A stretch of 64,000 nucleotides of DNA from Telopea speciosissima. Taxonomy: Eukaryota; Streptophyta; Magnoliopsida; Proteales; Proteaceae. The translations under genes and the position numbers were made by a program. Of the stretch, positions 59,477 through 64,000 are shown one piece after another. The notes under the pieces are model-generated. The model saw only the letters and a list, made by a program, of their open reading frames with translations, was not told the origin of the DNA and did not search any database. The stretch spans positions 59,408,970 to 59,472,969 of the forward strand of contig NC_057925.1 of assembly GCF_018873765.1 (NCBI RefSeq), given 5' to 3'. Every line of letters begins with the position of its first letter. Within the stretch, counting starts at the first letter, position 1.

Positions 59477-61121
59477 TGAACCCCGCATCAAATTATATGT
59501 TGTGATTCCCTACTTGGTGAATCCATTTGGTCTACCTCTCCCAAAGCCTCACAAACTTATATTTTAATGCTAGCATCCTTTCTAAACTGTTGCATTGATC
59601 TAATGAAAGATGGTGAAAGTGTAACTCATTGAGCCTAGGTGGGTAGCATCAGGCTGGTACTTGAGTATAGATTATATTGTCATTCATATACAGTTTTGGT
59701 GATGAATTTGTATATTCAGGTCCTGAAGTTGAGAGATTAGCATCCATTTCTGGAAAGTATAAAGTTTAAATAGTAATGGGTGTGATAGAGAGAGATGGAT
59801 ACACACTCTGTTGCACGGTTCTCTTTCTGGATTCCCTTGGGAATTACCTTGGAAAACACCGTAAACTTGTGCCAACAGGATTGGAACGTGTAATATGGGG
59901 GCCTGGAGATGGATCAACTCTTCCTGTGTATCAGACTCCTATTGGAAAGATAGGTGCCGCCATTTGCTGGGAAAATAGAATGCCTCTACTAAGAACAGCA
60001 ATGTATGCTAAAGGTAAAACATTCTGGCATTAGAATTTTACATTTTGTGCTATTGTATCTTTCCTTTCCAAGCAAATTTGTTTCTGAAGATGTACTTTTT
60101 CTGATTTTTTTTAAAAAAAAATTCTTTTTTCACCTGTTTGGTAGATGCAATTGTGTTTTTTGATACTTTCCATGTTGTTGAGTAGGATTAAACTTATCTC
60201 TGTTTGTAGATTAATATTCTTTGTTGAGAACATCCTCTGCATTTGAACACACATGGTGCACATGCATAGTGGTTGAGAACAACCACTTGGCAGTTCTGAT
60301 TTGGAGGATCTAGTGGTCTATAATTTGACCCATATAACTCTTGTGTAAGATCCAACCCAAATGGTACTGCTTGTGGTGTGAAATCATTGCAATAATGGGG
60401 ATATGCCAAACAGTCCAAACAGAATGGGTTGTATTAGATACTTGTCCGACCAATTCAACTTTTGGCCATTGTGACACAGAAATTTGATAGGTCTTTTGCA
60501 CATATTTATTGCACTGCTGGGTTGGGGCAGCGGTGAGACACGTGGATGCCTTCTTTTTAATGCTCTTCTTGTATGAAAGTTGTTTGCATTTAAAGCCCAG
60601 TAACACTAGTAAATGTCAAGTCAAAGATGTTCACTTTAGGATACAGAGTTTTGGATTTCCATGTTTTTCTGACCTTGATGAATCATTCTCATGCATTTTA
60701 AAGCAATTTTGCTTTTCTACTAGTTGGAACAACAACTATTTTTTAATTTTTTTGGAGTTTGTTGCTATTTAAAAAATAAAGAAAAAATCTTGAAGCCCTT
60801 TCTTATTCACTAATCTCACAAGATCCATATTTCTTTAGGTGTTGAAATCTATTGCGCACCTAATGCTGAAGCGAGAGATGTATGGCAAGCATCCATGACA
60901 CACATCGCTCTTGAGGGTAGATGCTTTGTTCTCGCTGCAAACCAGTTCTGCCAAAGGAAGGACTACCCCACCTCCACCTGATTATGTATTTGTGAATAGA
61001 GATGAAGAACTCTCACTAAATTCTGTTGTATGTGCTGGGGGAAGTGTCATTATTTCACCATCAGGTGCAGTTTTGGCAGGACCAAATTATGAAGGGGAGG
61101 CCCTCATCTCAGCTGATCTAG

Positions 61122-63270
61122 GTACAGTCACTTTCCTCCTGCCTTCAATCAAGACAAATGACTTACAATTCTATATATATATATAGGGACCATCTAAATG
61201 ACACCTCTATAGGTGTATTTAGAACTTGACACCTCTTTTGATTGCCCCTTGTCTTATTCCCAAATGTTTTTTAAGTTAGGGGTTAAAAAAGGTTCTCAAA
61301 AATAATTTGAAGTAACCTATCATGATGTCATGTCAAAGTATGTGCTTACTAGTAGTAAGGTAGGATGCTTAAGCCACCTGTGAAATGGATAAGCATTTCA
61401 TTGAATGGATCCAGAGCATACATTAGAATCCACTTATTATTACTACTTTAGCACTACATTATCTATGGGAGTATGATCCTCCAGTGACTTAATGGACTAA
61501 AACAAGTAATAAATGTGAACCTAAAGGGTGAAAAACCAACCTTGTTTATTTCTGTGTTGGTACCTCAAATTCAATGTAATCCAACCCTGACCACAAGCAT
61601 TGGTCATTTGGAGAAGAACGCTGTAGAAAACTCTTAAGAGTTGAACGGAAAGGAAGCGAGTGTTAAAAAAATTAAAATAGGATGGGCTTTAACTATTACA
61701 GCCCCTCTCTTGGATGCTTTGCTTATGTATGAAGTGTTATTCTTATGTATCGTAACTCAATGATATCATCAGTACTGATGCTTTTGACACTCCGCCAGTT
61801 TTTTTACGAAATTTTTATTATCCTATCACTGTCAATGTCAAATTAACTGGCTGGAAAAACTGATACATATTGGACTGTAACCTAGCATAGGATACTAATG
61901 CATACTTTTAAGGTTTTAACTTTAAAGTATCAGTGTGGATAAAAGTATCATAAGTCAGTTTCAAGAACCATGTCTTGGATACATGTGGATGTACTGGAAA
62001 TGTCAGAGATTATTGCAACGGGAAATGTATTCGAATCTTATGATTTTGTCAATACATGTTAAATTAACATATTAGATTAGTAATAAGATACTGATGGAAG
62101 TTATACTCAAGCAACTGTAGAATTCACTCCCAGCCAAGGTGTTATCTTAAGCAAATACAGGCCCTCATTGATTGCAAGTACTTCAGCATAGGCCTGTCTT
62201 AAACTACACAAGTAAGGTGGGATCAACAAAACCATCAATTATCTCCCCCTCCCCCTACCCCAAAATAAATATTGAAGGGGAAAAAGGGGAGAGATGAAGT
62301 ATACTTAGACTTTGTGGGAAGACTTCACTTTTCAATAGATACCTCGACTCCTCGAGGTGAATTTAATGCAAGTCACTGCACCCCAATGAAGGGAAAAAGA
62401 AAAGAAGAAATCAATTTAATTGGTACTTAAACCTCTTAAATGTGAATTTATCAAATTTTATTTGTTTAGGGTAGTTACTTATCAGATTGTAACAAAAGGA
62501 TGCATGTGAATACTTTAGACCTTGGGGTGTGTACTATACTACTATAGAACACCAGCCTCTGGCTGATCCCTTTCAAAGTTTCTCCTACGCTGAAGGCTTA
62601 TACACTGAATGATCTTAACCTCCAGTGATTTACGGTACATCACTGGATCGAGTTCCCAAGAAAAACTTCTTTGGATAAGGTGCTTAGGATAATCTGATCA
62701 AGATGATTTGCTTTAATGATGTCCCTTTAGAGACCCTGTAAATTATGCATCTTGGCTGGTTTTCCCTTGGCAAGCATGTTGTAAGAACCTAACCAATGCA
62801 AAATCCCTAGGACTGATCAAAACATGAAGTTAGGTCCTTAACCTCTTGGGGTTTTAACAGTCCACATGCTCTAGTGCTGACGTTCATATCACTCATTCTT
62901 GCCTTTTGTTTAAATAGATCCCTTCTGGATTTCCGTCTTATGTCTGCTCTCACTTAATCCAGATTACCCTCTCAATTTCCAGCTGTGACTGTGAACTCAT
63001 GACTCTCTGTGCCTCTGAACCCAAATAAATATTAGGAACCTAGCAATATACCAAAAGCCCTAGGACTGCTGGCAATGTTTCAGATTAGGCCCTTAACAAC
63101 TTGGTTCACAACAAATTGTTGGGGTTGGTGGACCATCTTAAACCCTACCAGTATCAAGATTTTGTTTTTGGGGGGGTTGGGTTGTTGATGTGAAGAACCT
63201 TCATGTTGTTTTCTTTTTTCAATTGTTGTGATCAATGAAGGTCTCATATTTTGGTTCAAATGATATGCAG
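61122..63270 (+). other. Intron 4 of the NIT4 pseudogene
   Basis: This 2.1-kb intron runs from gtacagt to gatatgcag; the intact gene's counterpart is only 181 bp. A TA dinucleotide run (61173-61187) and a poly-C/CT stretch near 62240 are the only landmarks. Extra sequence must have been inserted, but I cannot recognise its ends or class. Confidence 0.6.
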
Positions 63271-63639
63271 ATCTTGGAGAAATAGTACGGGCAAAGTTTG
63301 ATTTTGATGTGGTCGGGCACTATGCAAGGCCTGATGTACTAAGCTTGACTGTGAGGGACCATCCAACTAAGTCAGTTTTCTTCACCTCAGCAGAAGAAAT
63401 GGAAAGCTCCCAGAAATCTTTGTAACTTCATTGTACTGTATAGGCTATTGGGCACATCATTTCTATCACTAACATAGAGAACCTAGTACTGTGGTCATGG
63501 CCCCCCATGCTGTTGAATCTGGAAGATTCCTCTTTTATTCCAGGCTGGACGATCGATACTAAAAAAACCTTTTCTCAGTTCTATACCAACTTATTGGATG
63601 TCAAGTTTCATTATGCCCCCAAGATTATGTTTGAAGCTT

Positions 63640-64000
63640 GACTCTAATCTCTGCTAAAATATGGAGAGGGGAAGATGATAATAAGAGGAAATGGTTTTAT
63701 TGGGTGGATGGTTTTATGCAAACCAAAATCATTGGGTGGCCTAGGCTTTAGACGGTTATCTATTCATAACTTTGTGCTAATTCTTAAATTGGCGTGGCGA
63801 ATCCTTACCCAACCAGATCTTTTGTGGGTTAAGGTATTGAGAAGGAAATATTTCCCTAATAAGGGACTTGTTTCATAATCTTTCTAGTGAAACGTGGTTC
63901 TGCTGGTTGGAGTAGTATTGTAAAAGTTGTACCCTTGCTAAGACATGATTTGTAGAAGATTGGGTAATGGTCATCTCATTGATATTTGGAAGGATCCGTG
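63640..64000 (+). mobile_element. L1-type LINE ORF2 fragment, running off the window
   Basis: Downstream of the NIT4 pseudogene. The frame 63675-63878 encodes LCKPKSLGGLGFRRLSIHNF, followed by LAWRILTQPDLLWVKVLRRKYFP, the region between reverse transcriptase and RNase H of plant L1 ORF2 proteins. Pieces on both sides continue in other frames (WRGEDDNKRK before; GNGHLIDIWKDP at 63964-63999 after). It is a broken copy, cut by the window end. Confidence 0.75.

Larger units (their letters stand above)
51406..59719 (+). other. 8.3-kb intron 2 of the NIT4 pseudogene
   Basis: Begins gtgaaa and ends tatattcag. From 5' to 3' it holds unique intron DNA, a 3.0-kb solo LTR, about 200 bp of intron, a 1.7-kb solo LTR and the 2.7-kb block that matches 38598-41683. 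In the intact NIT4 the same intron is only 1.6 kb. No gene is seen inside. Confidence 0.8.
50930..63425 (+). pseudogene. NIT4: NIT4 pseudogene, all five exons present, three lesions
   Basis: Exons at 50930-51078, 51226-51405, 59720-60013, 60839-61121 and 63271-63425 match the intact NIT4 exon for exon, with the same intron phases and good splice sites. Three separate lesions break it. In exon 1 a tandem duplication of four bases (aggcaggc near 51036-51043) shifts the frame before the FYDTPAT block. In exon 3 a TAA stands at 59767-59769 where the intact gene has Tyr. In exon 4 one extra C in the run at 60966-60969 shifts the frame inside KDYPPPP. Catalytic Glu, Lys and Cys codons are still recognisable ([29 protein letters not shown]). 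Intron 2 has grown to 8.3 kb with two solo LTRs. The retained splice sites and high similarity point to a recent loss. Exon 5 still ends in a normal stop. Confidence 0.93.

Noticed and set aside
1-64000. CRISPR arrays, operons, rRNA genes, integrases of phage type
   Set aside because: Nothing of this kind is visible; repeats present are plant transposons and microsatellites.

Overview
The window is nuclear DNA of a flowering plant, probably a dicot and possibly an early-diverging one; the species is an inference I cannot test. Reasons: spliced genes with GT/AG introns whose phases match known plant genes, RGA-type coiled-coil NLR genes, a cyanoalanine nitrilase (NIT4), and plant-type Copia elements, LINEs, tRNA-derived SINEs and Mutator-like MITEs. 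There is no prokaryotic feature.

Layout. 1-7.8 kb is a graveyard of transposons: a strongly decayed Copia element with a recognisable 3' LTR (5225-5589), two minus-strand LINE pieces and two MITEs. 9.0-16.0 kb holds an intact five-exon OTU-domain deubiquitinase gene (OTU4-like) whose second intron is swollen to 5 kb by repeats. 18.9-22.9 kb holds an intact five-exon NIT4 gene (348 codons plus stop), with an L1 tail and a very G-rich tract in intron 2. 23.4-28.2 kb is a young but broken Copia element of the Ale/RE1 type with nearly identical LTRs. 30.5-34.5 kb is an NLR gene (NLR1) cut by one in-frame stop just before the MHD motif. 42.2-45.5 kb is a paralogue (NLR2) broken by one single-base frameshift behind the P-loop. 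50.9-63.4 kb is a NIT4 pseudogene with three separate coding lesions and two solo LTRs in its intron 2. The window ends in an L1 ORF2 fragment.

The main result is that the right two thirds is one repeated cassette: NIT4 followed by an NLR gene, about two and a half times. The 3' flanks of both NLRs are paralogous over about 4 kb. Small relics of NIT4 exon 5, intron 4 and 3' UTR lie exactly where the missing NIT4 copies should be (38.47, 41.69 and 49.52 kb). The block at 38.6-41.7 kb matches intron 2 of the NIT4 pseudogene. Because paralogous copies can be compared side by side, several MITE insertions can be seen with 9-bp target duplications and, for two of them, with the empty site in the sister copy.

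The genes do not form an operon. NIT4 (cyanide and cyanoalanine metabolism) and the NLRs (immune receptors) share a tandem duplication history; a functional link is not shown by the sequence. Each NLR copy is damaged differently, so neither can encode a standard full-length receptor as written. NLR1 could still give a truncated CC-NB-ARC protein.
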